A stretch of 64,000 nucleotides of DNA from Kosakonia sp. BYX6. Its GTDB lineage: Bacteria; Pseudomonadota; Gammaproteobacteria; Enterobacterales; Enterobacteriaceae. The stretch lies in contig NZ_CP151800.1 of NCBI RefSeq assembly GCF_038449125.1, positions 3,258,406 through 3,322,405 on the forward strand, in the 5' to 3' direction. This document shows positions 18,565 to 27,764 of this stretch, one piece after another. The notes beneath the pieces were generated by a model that had not been told where the DNA came from, searched no databases, and saw only the letters and a list, made by a program, of their open reading frames with translations. Both the position numbers and the translations under genes were made by a program. Within the stretch, counting starts at the first letter, position 1. The number at the start of each line of letters is the position of its first letter.

Positions 18565-21219
18565 TTACGCTTTTACGCCATCGACATGGCTGAAGCGCTT
18601 GCCGTCCGGGCTGGCGGTACGAACCTGCACTTCCCCGCTCACCTGCGGACGTGCTTTATCGTCGTAGCGCTGCCAGGTTTTCCCGTTGTCAGTTGAATAC
18701 TCAACCACCATTCCCGGGAAGCTGGTGTTCACTTCAAGCCTTCCGCTGGCAATGCGCGCGCCCGGTACTGGTAAACGATAATGAATGCCCGCTTTATCCA
18801 GTTTCGCCAGTTCGCGGTGACCTAACAGGTTTGCAAAACGCTGCCAGTCGCTGTCGAGCGCTTTCACATCCACCCGATGTGTTTCGCCGCCTTTGTATTC
18901 ACGACCCGCTTGATATTGCTGTTCCCAGCTTGCGCGATGCCATGCACGTTCGGCGACAGAAACCAGACGCGGATAGATCATGTACTCCATCTGAGAGTCG
19001 GTGCGTACGACTTCGCTCCATAACTGCGAGGAAAGACCATAAGCGCCCGGCCACGGTTTATCGGATTTCGCACTAAACACGTTGCCATCACGATCAACAG
19101 AGGTTTCTGCGTTCTGCGGCATGTTGTCCGGCGCGAAACTAAAGATTTTACGCTCATCGCTAAAGCGCGTGCCCCAGTAATAGCCGCTTTCCGCCGGGTG
19201 AACTTCGTTCGGGAAGTCGAGATAAACGTAGTCCGGGTTGGAGACCACCACGCGGAACCCTTTGTTCGCCCAGTCATTGACCGAATCGAAACCGCCCCAG
19301 TAAAGGGCATCCCAGAAGTTCACGTTGATATGATCGGTGGCAAATATTGACGCGTCTTTGGCATCTTTCAAGCCGTCCTGCCACGCTTGCATCACGTCAA
19401 TGCCGTGGGCTTTCACCAGCTTGCTGACCTCAACGCCAAAATAGCTGGAAAGATGCTCAACATCAGTCACCTTCCCTTCTTTGATCATCACCTGGCAGGC
19501 CTGGGATTTCGCCCACGGCTTATCCTGATTGCTCTGATCGATGATGCCTTTGCCCGCTTCCGGTTTTTTCTGATCGGTGTAGCCGGTGCCCAGATAGATG
19601 TTTTTCGCTTCATCACCACCAAAATGCCATGTTTTCAGCGGTAAACCGGCTTCTTTATGCATCTGCTGAATTTCGCCAATCACTTTATCAACAAAGTTGC
19701 GTGACGAATCGAGGCACGGGTTCAGATAGCCGGTACGGTCATAGAACTGTACACCAGCGGTGTTGGAGGTATCGGTCGGATCAAGCAGGCGGTATTGATT
19801 CGCCTCTTTCTCTTTGCCCTCTTTCACCAGGCGGTCGTAACGCGCTTCCATCGACATCACCGCGGCACGCGCATGCGCAGGCATATCGATTTCCGGGATC
19901 ACTTCAATCTGTCGCGCTTTGGCATATTTCAGGATCTCAATGTAATCAGCCCGGCTGAAGAAGCCGCTGCCATTGTTATTGCTATCTGGCCCGGATCCCA
20001 ATTGTGGCAACAGGCAGGTTTTCTCACTCAGGTCGTGGCAGCGTTTACTGCCGATGTCGGTCAGTTCCGGCAGGCCTGGGATTTCGATACGCCAGCCTTC
20101 GTCATCCGTAAGATGGAAGTGGAATTTGTTCAGCTTGTACGCCGCCATTTGATCCAGCAGGCGCAACACTGAGGCTTTAGTGTGGAAGTTACGTCCGACA
20201 TCAAGATGAATGCCGCGATACTCGAAACGCGGCGCATCTTTCGCCTCCAGCGCGGCGATCGTCATCGGCCCTTCGGTTGGGATTAGAGACAGGATCGATT
20301 GCAGGCCGTAGAACACGCCCGCCTGATCGTAACCCGTGATAACTGCCTCCTTGTTACCGATACGCAATTGGTACGCGCCTTCTACCGCCTCATCACCCGT
20401 AAAGGCGTTGCTGGAAATCTCGGTGTGCAGCGGGTAATTACCCTCTTTCACACCGAGCAGTGCGAAGCGCGCTTTGATGGCGTTTTGGGCATCGCCGTTC
20501 AACGCGGAGAGATCCAGTTTCACGCCCTTACTCAGGTCAACGTCCTGACCGTGGACTTTTACCTCCAGCGGCGTCGGCACGATTTGCCCGCGCAGCGAGT
20601 TTACGTTCAGCGTTTTCACATCGCTATTTTTCTCGAAGCGCGCTTCGGCGGTCATCAGGATGTTTTTATCATCCGGGGTACGCTTCCACTGGTCGCCGAG
20701 TGGTGTGACAAACTGGGATAAATCTTCGGTATCGGTATTGGCAATGACTTTCGGCGTCGCTTTGTCGGCGGTGACGTACCAGCGCGGCAGCACATCAGTA
20801 ATAAACAGTTGCCAGTACTCATTCACAATCGGGATTTCAACGGACTGTTTCGTCGGAAAACCGGTAAATTTGTCCGTTGGCTCCAGTTTGTGCAGATCGC
20901 CCATGATGTGCGTGACTTTAAACTGATCATTCGCCACTTCAAGAATCGGGCGGATGCTGTGGAAATAGATCGCCCAGTCTTTATCGGTCACCGCCTCGCC
21001 ATTGTTGGTCAGCTTCACCACTGCTTTGTTACAGGATGCCCAATCGGCGCCGAGTTTTGCGCAATCCACACCGTTTTGCGCGGCGAAATTATCTTTCACT
21101 GAATAGTTAAGATGAAACTGGCTGATGGCATCAACGGTGCTTTGGTTCGCCAGCGCAGCGGTGCTGCCGAGCATGGCCATCACCGCACTGGCCAACATGC
21201 TGAGTCGTACTGTTTTCAT
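18565..21219 (-). CDS. Beta-N-acetylhexosaminidase / chitobiase (GH20), exported
   Basis: An 884-residue secreted glycoside hydrolase that should release GlcNAc from chitobiose and short chitooligosaccharides. A signal peptide (about residues 1-24, ending ALA) is followed by the N-terminal carbohydrate-binding-type domain (about 25-190), GH20b (about 215-330), the GH20 barrel (about 335-780) and a C-terminal Ig-like domain (about 810-884). The catalytic Asp-Glu pair is Asp536-Glu537 in HFGGDEAKN. It has no lipobox, so a periplasmic location is likely. ATG at 21217-21219 was chosen because a signal peptide follows at once. It lies 55 bases downstream of chiP, in the place occupied by chiQ in E. 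coli; a chiPQ-ctb arrangement is known in Serratia. Confidence 0.93.
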   Translation of the reverse strand: MKTVRLSMLASAVMAMLGSTAALANQSTVDAISQFHLNYSVKDNFAAQNGVDCAKLGADWASCNKAVVKLTNNGEAVTDKDWAIYFHSIRPILEVANDQFKVTHIMGDLHKLEPTDKFTGFPTKQSVEIPIVNEYWQLFITDVLPRWYVTADKATPKVIANTDTEDLSQFVTPLGDQWKRTPDDKNILMTAEARFEKNSDVKTLNVNSLRGQIVPTPLEVKVHGQDVDLSKGVKLDLSALNGDAQNAIKARFALLGVKEGNYPLHTEISSNAFTGDEAVEGAYQLRIGNKEAVITGYDQAGVFYGLQSILSLIPTEGPMTIAALEAKDAPRFEYRGIHLDVGRNFHTKASVLRLLDQMAAYKLNKFHFHLTDDEGWRIEIPGLPELTDIGSKRCHDLSEKTCLLPQLGSGPDSNNNGSGFFSRADYIEILKYAKARQIEVIPEIDMPAHARAAVMSMEARYDRLVKEGKEKEANQYRLLDPTDTSNTAGVQFYDRTGYLNPCLDSSRNFVDKVIGEIQQMHKEAGLPLKTWHFGGDEAKNIYLGTGYTDQKKPEAGKGIIDQSNQDKPWAKSQACQVMIKEGKVTDVEHLSSYFGVEVSKLVKAHGIDVMQAWQDGLKDAKDASIFATDHINVNFWDALYWGGFDSVNDWANKGFRVVVSNPDYVYLDFPNEVHPAESGYYWGTRFSDERKIFSFAPDNMPQNAETSVDRDGNVFSAKSDKPWPGAYGLSSQLWSEVVRTDSQMEYMIYPRLVSVAERAWHRASWEQQYQAGREYKGGETHRVDVKALDSDWQRFANLLGHRELAKLDKAGIHYRLPVPGARIASGRLEVNTSFPGMVVEYSTDNGKTWQRYDDKARPQVSGEVQVRTASPDGKRFSHVDGVKA

Positions 21220-21274
21220 GACAGAGTTCCTGAAAGTTGCCGGGAACTCCCGGCAACACACTGATTAAATAGGA

Positions 21275-22672
21275 TTAGAAGAGAGTAAACGGTGCGATAA
21301 CCATAAATTTCACGTCGCGCTCATCCTGGAAGATGTTGCCGTAGCCACCGCCGTAGCTCGGGATGTCGGAATGGTTGTCGTACTGAGTGAAGTGCAGTTT
21401 GAACATCGTGCCTTTCGCGCGACCATCCTGGATGGTGTACATCGCATCCAGGCTGTAAGAGGATTCTTTGAGGCGGTAATTCGGGTCGTAATAAGCATCC
21501 GGTGTTGCCATATCCGCCGGTTTCGCATCCCAGGCATAGGCATAAGAGGCACCGACCGTCCAGCCAGGCAGGTTCCAGTTTTTCAGATCGTACATCGCAC
21601 CGAAGAACAGCGCTTTTTCACCGTCGGCGTTGAAGTCTGAACGGTTATCCCACCAGATATCCAGGCGACCATTGGAAGATGCGTAAGTTGGCGTCATACG
21701 TTGCAAGAAAAAGCCCTGCTGGCCGTCCGCTTTCACCCATGTGCCTTCGAGGCGGAGATCAACCTGACCGACTTTGTAACCGAAGGTCAGCGCTTGCAAC
21801 CAGGCCGTACCGTCGTAGATATCATTCACGCCGCCATCGCTGACTTTGTCGCGGGTACCATAGAACTGATAGCTGGTGCTCAGCGGGCTGCCTGCAACAT
21901 CAAATTTGTAACTGGCTTTCGCAAAGTACTGATCAACATAACCTTCTGCCTGACCGAAAGCCGCTTCGAGAATCAAATCGTTTTTGAAGTCATACTTCGC
22001 GCCCAGCGAGTGCAAATAGTCGACTTTGGTCTTTCTATCGTTTTGATAGAACTTGTCCATTTCGATATGCCACGGCGATTTGTATTCGTTGGTCCACATG
22101 TAGGAGAAGCTCAGCGCACCCGCATCGCCGTAATCATAATTCGCCCCGGCTTCCGCGCCCTGATACGTGCCCGGCATAAAACTCCAGTGCGGCGCTAACA
22201 ATGTTTGACCGGTTGGTTGGATATAACCGGCGCGCGCCCAAACCGGGCCATATTTAAATTTCGCCGCCGCTTTATACAAGCTGACACCGCTTTTATCCCC
22301 CGACCAGTCTTCTTTGTAAGCTTTATTGCTGGAGGAGAAAGCAATTTCATTTGGATGCCCGCTATCGCCATTTTCTGCCATTTCGATAGCGGTGAAAGCG
22401 GCAATATCCAGCCCAAACATATCCGCAGCATAGCCGGACTGGAAATCCAGATTCGCGTTCCAGGTTGAATGTGCCAGGTTGGTTTTATATTTATTTTCCA
22501 GAATATCTTTGCGGTCACGTTCACGCTGCCAGTAATAAATACCGCCTGTAAGCGTGGAATCATCGATAAAACCCGCAGCATGAGCCTGCCCAGATACAGT
22601 CCATCCTGACATTGCTGTAACACCGGCGATTGCCAATGCCAGCGCACTCCGCTTGCCATAAAACGTAAGCAT
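21275..22672 (-). CDS. chiP: Chitoporin ChiP (OprD-family outer membrane porin)
   Basis: A 465-residue outer membrane barrel for uptake of chitooligosaccharides. A signal peptide ends at about residue 32 (SGQAHA), and the mature start [22 protein letters not shown] is typical of enterobacterial ChiP (shown partly). Alternating aromatic-rich strands and the C-terminal Phe (APFTLF) fit a beta barrel inserted by BamA. In E. coli and Salmonella chiP is silenced by the small RNA ChiX and repressed by NagC. First gene of the chiP-chitobiase operon. Confidence 0.95.
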   Translation of the reverse strand: MLTFYGKRSALALAIAGVTAMSGWTVSGQAHAAGFIDDSTLTGGIYYWQRERDRKDILENKYKTNLAHSTWNANLDFQSGYAADMFGLDIAAFTAIEMAENGDSGHPNEIAFSSSNKAYKEDWSGDKSGVSLYKAAAKFKYGPVWARAGYIQPTGQTLLAPHWSFMPGTYQGAEAGANYDYGDAGALSFSYMWTNEYKSPWHIEMDKFYQNDRKTKVDYLHSLGAKYDFKNDLILEAAFGQAEGYVDQYFAKASYKFDVAGSPLSTSYQFYGTRDKVSDGGVNDIYDGTAWLQALTFGYKVGQVDLRLEGTWVKADGQQGFFLQRMTPTYASSNGRLDIWWDNRSDFNADGEKALFFGAMYDLKNWNLPGWTVGASYAYAWDAKPADMATPDAYYDPNYRLKESSYSLDAMYTIQDGRAKGTMFKLHFTQYDNHSDIPSYGGGYGNIFQDERDVKFMVIAPFTLF

Positions 22673-22693
22673 GTGTGATTCCTTCTAGATGTA

Positions 22694-22725
22694 GAAAAAA
22701 TTCGCCGCAGGCGGCGATAAAAAAA
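22694..22725 (-). terminator. Terminator-like hairpin in the chiP leader
   Basis: Read on the minus strand the sequence is TTTTTTTA, then TCGCCGCCTGCGGCGA (a 6-base stem with a CCTG loop), then ATTTTTT, ending 22 bases before the chiP start. The stem plus T tract has the form of an intrinsic terminator but lies ahead of the gene, so it would end transcription before chiP. Confidence 0.5.
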
Positions 22726-22778
22726 CACCAATATTTAGAGAGTTGCGGACAACCCCGAACGCGCTTTCGTTTTTAAGA

Positions 22779-22800
22779 TTATTTTTCGCGACGCGAATTA
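22779..22800. promoter_or_regulatory. NagC operator, chiP-proximal
   Basis: TTATTTTTCGCGACGCGAATTA contains a perfect 13-base palindrome (TTCGCG A CGCGAA) centred at 22791. It resembles the NagC/Mlc class of operators, and E. coli chiP is NagC-repressed. Confidence 0.65.
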
Positions 22801-23011
22801 TCAATGCATTTCATGAGTAAAATGCGGGTTTATGACAGAGTGCACATTATTCGCAAGGTCTGGCGTTTTGTTACATACACCAGATAAATAAATAATATTG
22901 GTGTTATTAGGCAGAATTTAATATCACATGATAACGATTACATTCTTATTTATACCAATTTCATTCTTACTAATCATTTTAAGAGGGAATAAAAAATATC
23001 AAGGAGGAGAT

Positions 23012-23036
23012 ATATTAATTCGCGTCGCGAATATTT
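23012..23036. promoter_or_regulatory. NagC operator, distal
   Basis: A second perfect 13-base palindrome, TTCGCG T CGCGAA, is centred at 23025 within AT-rich flanks, 234 bases from the first. The pair suits repression by looping. Confidence 0.6.
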
Positions 23037-23068
23037 AAGAAATGTAACAGCTTATTGGATAAGCAAAA

Positions 23069-23096
23069 AAAACGCCGCAAAGTTGCGGCGTTTAGA
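23069..23096 (-). terminator. Rho-independent terminator of glnS
   Basis: On the minus strand AAACGCCGCAA and TTGCGGCGTTT pair around a short CT loop, followed by a T run; located 25 bases after the glnS stop. Confidence 0.92.
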
Positions 23097-23120
23097 AGGA
23101 ATAGCTTGTGATTGACGTAC

Positions 23121-24788
23121 TTAGTCGCCGATTTTCGCCCAGGTATCACGCAGGCCAACCGTACGGTTGAACACAGCTTTGGAAGCGGTTGCATAACGGC
23201 TGTCCAGGCAGAAGTAACCTTCACGCTCAAACTGATACGCTTTGCCCGCTTCGGCGTCTTTCAGCGACGGTTCGGCGAAGCCCTGTTTGACAACTAGCGA
23301 TTCCGGGTTAATGGTTGCGAGGAAATCCTCCGCCGCGCCCGGATTCGGAATGCTGAACAGGCGATCATACAGACGGATTTCAACCGGCATTGCATGCTGC
23401 GCGCTAACCCAGTGAATCACGCCTTTCACTTTGCGGCCATCAGCCGGATCTTTGCTCAAGGTTTCCGCGTCGTACGAACAGAAAATGGTGGTGATATTGC
23501 CTTCGGCGTCTTTCTCCACATGTTCGGCTTTGATGACGTATGCATTACGCAGACGAACTTCTTTGCCCAGCACCAGACGTTTGTACTGCTTGTTCGCTTC
23601 TTCACGGAAATCTGCGCGATCGATCCAAATTTCACCGCTAAACGGCACTTCACGGGTGCCCATTTCGGGTTTGTTCGGATGGTTCGGCATGGTAACGATT
23701 TCGCTGCTGCCCTGCGGGTAGTTTTCGATAACCAGTTTCACCGGATCGATAACCGCCATTGCGCGCGGCGCGTTTTCGTTCAGATCTTCGCGAATGCAAG
23801 ACTCCAGCGACGCCATTTCAATGGTGTTGTCCTGCTTAGTCACGCCGATGCGCTTGCAGAACTCACGAATGGAACCGGCGGTATAACCACGACGGCGCAG
23901 GCCAGAGATGGTCGGCATACGCGGGTCATCCCAGCCTTCAACGTGCTTATCGGTCACCAGCAGGTTCAGCTTGCGTTTGGACATCACGGTGTATTCGAGA
24001 TTCAGACGTGAAAATTCGTACTGGCGCGGGTGAACCGGGATCGTGATGTTATCCAGCACCCAGTCGTAAAGACGGCGGTTGTCCTGGAATTCCAGCGTAC
24101 ACAGAGAGTGCGTAATGCCTTCCAGCGCATCGCTGATGCAGTGGGTGAAGTCATACATCGGGTAGATGCACCACTTGTTGCCGGTCTGATGGTGCTCGGC
24201 AAATTTAATACGGTACAGCACCGGATCGCGCATCACGATAAACGGTGAAGCCATATCGATTTTTGCACGCAGGCACGCTTTACCTTCTTCGAAACCGCCA
24301 GCGCGCATTTTTTCAAACTGCGCCAGGTTCTCTTCCACGCTGCGATCGCGATACGGGCTGTTTTTACCCGGCTGAGTCAGCGTGCCGCGGTATTCGCGAA
24401 TTTCATCCGCAGAAAGTTCGTCAACATAGGCCAGGCCTTTGTTAATCAGCTCAATGGCGTACTGATGCAGTTGATCGAAATAATCAGAGGAGTAGCAGAT
24501 GTCGCCAGACCAGTTGAAGCCCAACCATTGCACGTCGTTTTTAATGGATTCAACGTATTCGATATCTTCTTTCACCGGGTTGGTGTCATCGAAACGCAGG
24601 TTGCACTGGCCCTGGTAATCTTGCGCGATGCCGAAGTTCAGGCAGATGGATTTCGCGTGGCCAATGTGCAAATAGCCATTCGGCTCCGGTGGAAAACGGG
24701 TATGGACGGTGGTGTGTTTACCACTGGCCAGATCTTCATCAATGATCTGGCGGATAAAGTTAGTCGGGCGGGCTTCAGCCTCACTCAT
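23121..24788 (-). CDS. glnS: Glutaminyl-tRNA synthetase
   Basis: A 555-residue class I aminoacyl-tRNA synthetase that charges tRNA-Gln. The HIGH motif is HIGHAKS near residue 40, and the KMSKS counterpart is VMSKRKLN near residue 269. The C-terminal two-barrel anticodon-binding domain (about 340-550) is complete. ATG at 24786-24788 ([14 protein letters not shown]) corresponds to the E. coli start; the longer upstream frame is not supported. Its own tRNA substrates are encoded in the tRNA array at 34139-34662. Confidence 0.98.
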   Translation of the reverse strand: MSEAEARPTNFIRQIIDEDLASGKHTTVHTRFPPEPNGYLHIGHAKSICLNFGIAQDYQGQCNLRFDDTNPVKEDIEYVESIKNDVQWLGFNWSGDICYSSDYFDQLHQYAIELINKGLAYVDELSADEIREYRGTLTQPGKNSPYRDRSVEENLAQFEKMRAGGFEEGKACLRAKIDMASPFIVMRDPVLYRIKFAEHHQTGNKWCIYPMYDFTHCISDALEGITHSLCTLEFQDNRRLYDWVLDNITIPVHPRQYEFSRLNLEYTVMSKRKLNLLVTDKHVEGWDDPRMPTISGLRRRGYTAGSIREFCKRIGVTKQDNTIEMASLESCIREDLNENAPRAMAVIDPVKLVIENYPQGSSEIVTMPNHPNKPEMGTREVPFSGEIWIDRADFREEANKQYKRLVLGKEVRLRNAYVIKAEHVEKDAEGNITTIFCSYDAETLSKDPADGRKVKGVIHWVSAQHAMPVEIRLYDRLFSIPNPGAAEDFLATINPESLVVKQGFAEPSLKDAEAGKAYQFEREGYFCLDSRYATASKAVFNRTVGLRDTWAKIGD

Positions 24789-24870
24789 CACAGGTTCCTC
24801 AAGGCGTAACAACGTATAACGGCATATGATCTAATAACAGGACGCAGGAAACAACCTTTACTTATACAAA

Positions 24871-25302
24871 TCAGTGATGCTCCCTGGAAAGGTATTCGGC
24901 CGCGGCTTGTACTTGTGGGCAGCGCAAAATCTGCGTGGCAGGCTTGAGGATAACAGGGCTATTGATCTCATCACCTTCTCCACTTTGCGGTACATAACCC
25001 GGCGCTTCAATGCACCAACCCCACGAGTAGAAATTGGTTCCATGCATAAAGAAGATAATCTTCTCCCACTGGGATTTTTTCTTTACCTCAATATGCCCCC
25101 GGGAATCAGCGCGAAACTGCTCCGGCGGGGGGTAATACCCTGGCGGTGAACGCCTGGTATTCAGCCACATCATCGCGGTCGAGATTGGTTCTCCGGCCAG
25201 ATTAAGGACATCAACGCCATAATGCGGACGAATTGTTGCATAACGCGGTATACAGCCACTCAACGCCAGCGTTATTAAGAGAAAACAAATTATCCCTTTC
25301 AT
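24871..25302 (-). CDS. Putative lipoprotein of unknown function
   Basis: I do not recognise this 143-residue protein. It has a lipoprotein signal peptide: hydrophobic residues 4-14 and a lipobox LSGC with acylated Cys17. The mature part has a segment of the form GEPIS...W followed by DSRGHIEV and APGYVP (about residues 30-105). This resembles a carboxypeptidase-regulatory/transthyretin-like beta sandwich, but that is only pattern reading. Cys97 and Cys128 could form a disulfide. Residue +2 after the Cys is Ile, so outer membrane sorting is expected. A ribosome binding site AGAGG precedes the ATG. It is inserted between nagE and glnS, which are adjacent in E. coli. Confidence 0.75.
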   Translation of the reverse strand: MKGIICFLLITLALSGCIPRYATIRPHYGVDVLNLAGEPISTAMMWLNTRRSPPGYYPPPEQFRADSRGHIEVKKKSQWEKIIFFMHGTNFYSWGWCIEAPGYVPQSGEGDEINSPVILKPATQILRCPQVQAAAEYLSREHH

Positions 25303-25360
25303 TAGCTACCTCTGTAACAAAGCGGCATGAGTATGGCACTGATTAAATGCAGGGTAAAAA

Positions 25361-25390
25361 AAACGGCGGAGGAAATCCCCCGCCGCTTAA
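25361..25390 (-). terminator. Rho-independent terminator of nagE
   Basis: On the minus strand AGCGGCGGGGGATTTCCTCCGCCG forms a GC-rich stem (broken here at 24 bases only in pairing, not in sequence identity: arms GCGGCGG and CCTCCGC) followed by eight T residues, 26 bases after the nagE stop. Confidence 0.88.
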
Positions 25391-25415
25391 GGCTACTGTG
25401 CCGACTCAGGAGCAA

Positions 25416-27434
25416 TTAGCCTTTAATGTCGTACAGCGGTGTCTGGCCTGCAACAACCTGACCCTGCGCCTTGATCACCAGGCCGCTAAAGTCGTCGATA
25501 TTGCTGACCACCACCGGGCTAATCATCGAACGGGCATTGGCGTTGAGGTACTCCAGATCCATTTCGAGGACCGGCTGACCCGCGACCACTTCTGCGCCTT
25601 CTTCCACCAGACGCGTAAAGCCCTGTCCGCCTAGCGCGACGGTATCAATGCCCATATGAACAACGATTTCCGCGCCTTTTTCGGTTTCCAGACAGAAAGC
25701 ATGGTTGGTGTTGAAGATTTTGACGATGGTGCCTGCTGCCGGGGAAACCACGACTTTCTCCGTCGGTTTCACCGCCACACCGTCACCTACCGCTTTGCTG
25801 GCAAATGCCTCATCCGGCACGTCATCCAGCGCAACGACTTCACCTGTCACCGGCGATACCAACTCAGCGATCACTGCCGCGTTCGGTACCGCCTGAGGCT
25901 TTACCGCAGCTGCCGGTGCGGCGGCTGGTGCCGCGCTGGCCGCAGCCGGAACATCACCGGCAGTTTTCATCGCATTAGCAATTTTCTCTGCCACAAAGCC
26001 GACGATAATCTGCACGCTGGTTTTGTTCAGGCGAATAACCCCCGTCGCGCCAAGGCGCTTCGCCAGCGCTTCATTGACCAGCGAAGAGTCGTTGACGTTC
26101 AGACGCAGACGTGTGATGCAAGCATCAATACCGGTCAGGTTAGCGGAACCGCCAACAGCAGCGATGTACTGACGCGCCAGACCGCTGACATCTTGTTCCG
26201 AAGACCCACTGAGGTTCACGTCCTGACCATCGGATTCATCACCCGCAACGGCAAGTTCACGGCCCGGCGTCATCATATTGAATTTGACGATGGCGAAACG
26301 GAACACCACATAATAGATGACGAAGAACACCAGACCCTGCGGGATAAGCATCCACCACTGGGTCGCCAGCGGGTTACGCGAAGAGAGCACCATATCCACC
26401 AGGCCCGCACTAAAGCCGAAACCGGCAATCCAGTGCATGCTCGCCGCGATAAAGACAGAGATACCGGTCAGTACCGCGTGGATCACATACAGCACTGGCG
26501 CTACGAACATAAAGGAGAACTCCAGCGGTTCGGTGATCCCCGTAAAGAAGGCAGCGAAGGCGCCAGCCATCATGATACCCAGCACTTTGGCTTTATTTTC
26601 CGGACGGGCGCACTGGTAAATCGCCAGCGCCGCCCCCGGCAGACCAAACATCATGATCGGGAAGAAACCTGCCTGATAACGACCGGTGATACCTACTACC
26701 GCTTTACCGGCTTCAATAGATTGCGCGCCGCCCAGGAAGTTAGGGATATCGTTAATGCCCGCTACATCGAACCAGAACACGGAGTTCAGCGCATGGTGCA
26801 GACCGACCGGGATCAGCAGACGGTTAAAGAAGGCATATACGCCCGCGCCGATTGAGCCCATTTTCTGGATGTATTCACCAAAACCAACCAGGCCGCTGAA
26901 CACTACCGGCCAGATAAACATCATGATGAAAGCCACCACGATCATCACAAACGAAGTGAGGATCGGCACCAGACGGCGACCGCTAAAGAAGGAGAGCGCT
27001 TTCGGCAGCTCAACATTGCTGAAACGGTTATAAAGCTCTGCAGCGATAATCCCCACCAGAATACCGACGAACTGGTTTTTGATTTTACCGAAAGCAGCTG
27101 GCACCTGATCCGCAGGGATTTTTTGAATCATGGCAACGGCGGCAGGTGAGCAGAGCGTGGTTAATACGAGGAAGCCAACGAAGCCTGCCAGCGCGGCGGC
27201 ACCGTCTTTGTCTTTGGACATACCGTAAGCGACACCCACCGCGAACAGCACACCCATGTTATCGATAATGGCGGAGCCAGACTGAATGAAGAACGCTGCC
27301 AACGCGTTTTCACCACCCCAACCAACCGGGTCAATCCAATACCCGACCCCCATGAGAATTGCCGCTGCGGGCAAGGTGGCGACAGGCACCATCAGCGCAC
27401 GGCCGATTTTTTGCAAATAACCTAGAATACTCAC
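25416..27434 (-). CDS. nagE: PTS N-acetylglucosamine transporter EIICBA (NagE)
   Basis: A 672-residue single-chain phosphotransferase permease that imports GlcNAc as GlcNAc-6-phosphate. The membrane EIIC domain spans about residues 1-390. The EIIB domain has its phospho-cysteine in GIDACITRLRLNV. An Ala/Pro-rich linker follows, then EIIA with the active His in EIVVHMGIDT. The protein is some 20 residues longer than E. coli NagE (648), mainly in the linker. Start is GTG at 27432-27434 with a GGGGGAAT ribosome binding site. Divergent from nagB with shared NagC and CRP sites. Confidence 0.97.
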   Translation of the reverse strand: MSILGYLQKIGRALMVPVATLPAAAILMGVGYWIDPVGWGGENALAAFFIQSGSAIIDNMGVLFAVGVAYGMSKDKDGAAALAGFVGFLVLTTLCSPAAVAMIQKIPADQVPAAFGKIKNQFVGILVGIIAAELYNRFSNVELPKALSFFSGRRLVPILTSFVMIVVAFIMMFIWPVVFSGLVGFGEYIQKMGSIGAGVYAFFNRLLIPVGLHHALNSVFWFDVAGINDIPNFLGGAQSIEAGKAVVGITGRYQAGFFPIMMFGLPGAALAIYQCARPENKAKVLGIMMAGAFAAFFTGITEPLEFSFMFVAPVLYVIHAVLTGISVFIAASMHWIAGFGFSAGLVDMVLSSRNPLATQWWMLIPQGLVFFVIYYVVFRFAIVKFNMMTPGRELAVAGDESDGQDVNLSGSSEQDVSGLARQYIAAVGGSANLTGIDACITRLRLNVNDSSLVNEALAKRLGATGVIRLNKTSVQIIVGFVAEKIANAMKTAGDVPAAASAAPAAAPAAAVKPQAVPNAAVIAELVSPVTGEVVALDDVPDEAFASKAVGDGVAVKPTEKVVVSPAAGTIVKIFNTNHAFCLETEKGAEIVVHMGIDTVALGGQGFTRLVEEGAEVVAGQPVLEMDLEYLNANARSMISPVVVSNIDDFSGLVIKAQGQVVAGQTPLYDIKG

Positions 27435-27547
27435 TTTTATTCCCCCTATGAACCGGACTAAGGCTCACTGAAACAGTCGTTTTTTATTGTGTAACTAACC
27501 CTGAACGCACGGTTATTTTTTCACTACCTGACAGAGTGTGTGAAAAA

Positions 27548-27568
27548 TTAATTCGCTTCGCAAATTAA
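27548..27568. promoter_or_regulatory. NagC operator near nagE
   Basis: TTAATTCGCTTCGCAAATTAA is an imperfect palindrome centred at 27558 with the TTCGC-type core of NagC sites. Confidence 0.75.
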
Positions 27569-27580
27569 ACACCTATTTTC

Positions 27581-27596
27581 TGTGATTAAAATCACT
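27581..27596. promoter_or_regulatory. CRP site of the nag regulon
   Basis: TGTGATTAAAATCACT matches the CRP consensus TGTGA-N6-TCACA except at the last base. It lies between the two NagC operators, as known for E. coli nagE-nagB. Confidence 0.82.
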
Positions 27597-27641
27597 AAGT
27601 CTTGTCAACAACCCTTTTGCATAGTGGCAAACTACGAAAAC

Positions 27642-27661
27642 TTATTTTATGATTAAAAATA
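27642..27661. promoter_or_regulatory. NagC operator near nagB
   Basis: TTATTTTATGATTAAAAATA is an AT-rich imperfect palindrome (TATTTT/AAAATA) centred at 27652. It is 94 bases from the first operator, about nine helical turns, which fits looping of NagC between the two. Confidence 0.6.
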
Positions 27662-27764
27662 TCAAGGCGGATTGCTCCCTTCTCTGTCACGAAACCAGGT
27701 TACGCTTAACCCTGAGCCAGCATGCATTCCGCCAATTTTTGTCATTAAACTTTTGAGGTGAATA

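Larger units (their letters stand above)
22673..23120. other. Control region between glnS and chiP
   Basis: A 448-base AT-rich region without a credible gene. It holds the chiP leader with a terminator-like hairpin (22694-22725), two NagC-type palindromes (22779-22800 and 23012-23036) and the glnS terminator (23069-23096). The stretch 22805-23010 is AT-rich and shows no other clear site. Confidence 0.6.
27435..27764. other. Divergent nagE / nagB control region
   Basis: A 330-base region without a gene. It holds two NagC operators and a CRP site between two divergent promoters, an arrangement like the E. coli nagE-nagB region. The rest is AT-rich leader sequence. Confidence 0.75.

Noticed and set aside
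25656-26855. 399-residue open frame antisense to nagE
   Set aside because: Composition is rich in His, Arg and Asp as expected for a shadow of a membrane protein gene; no family features.
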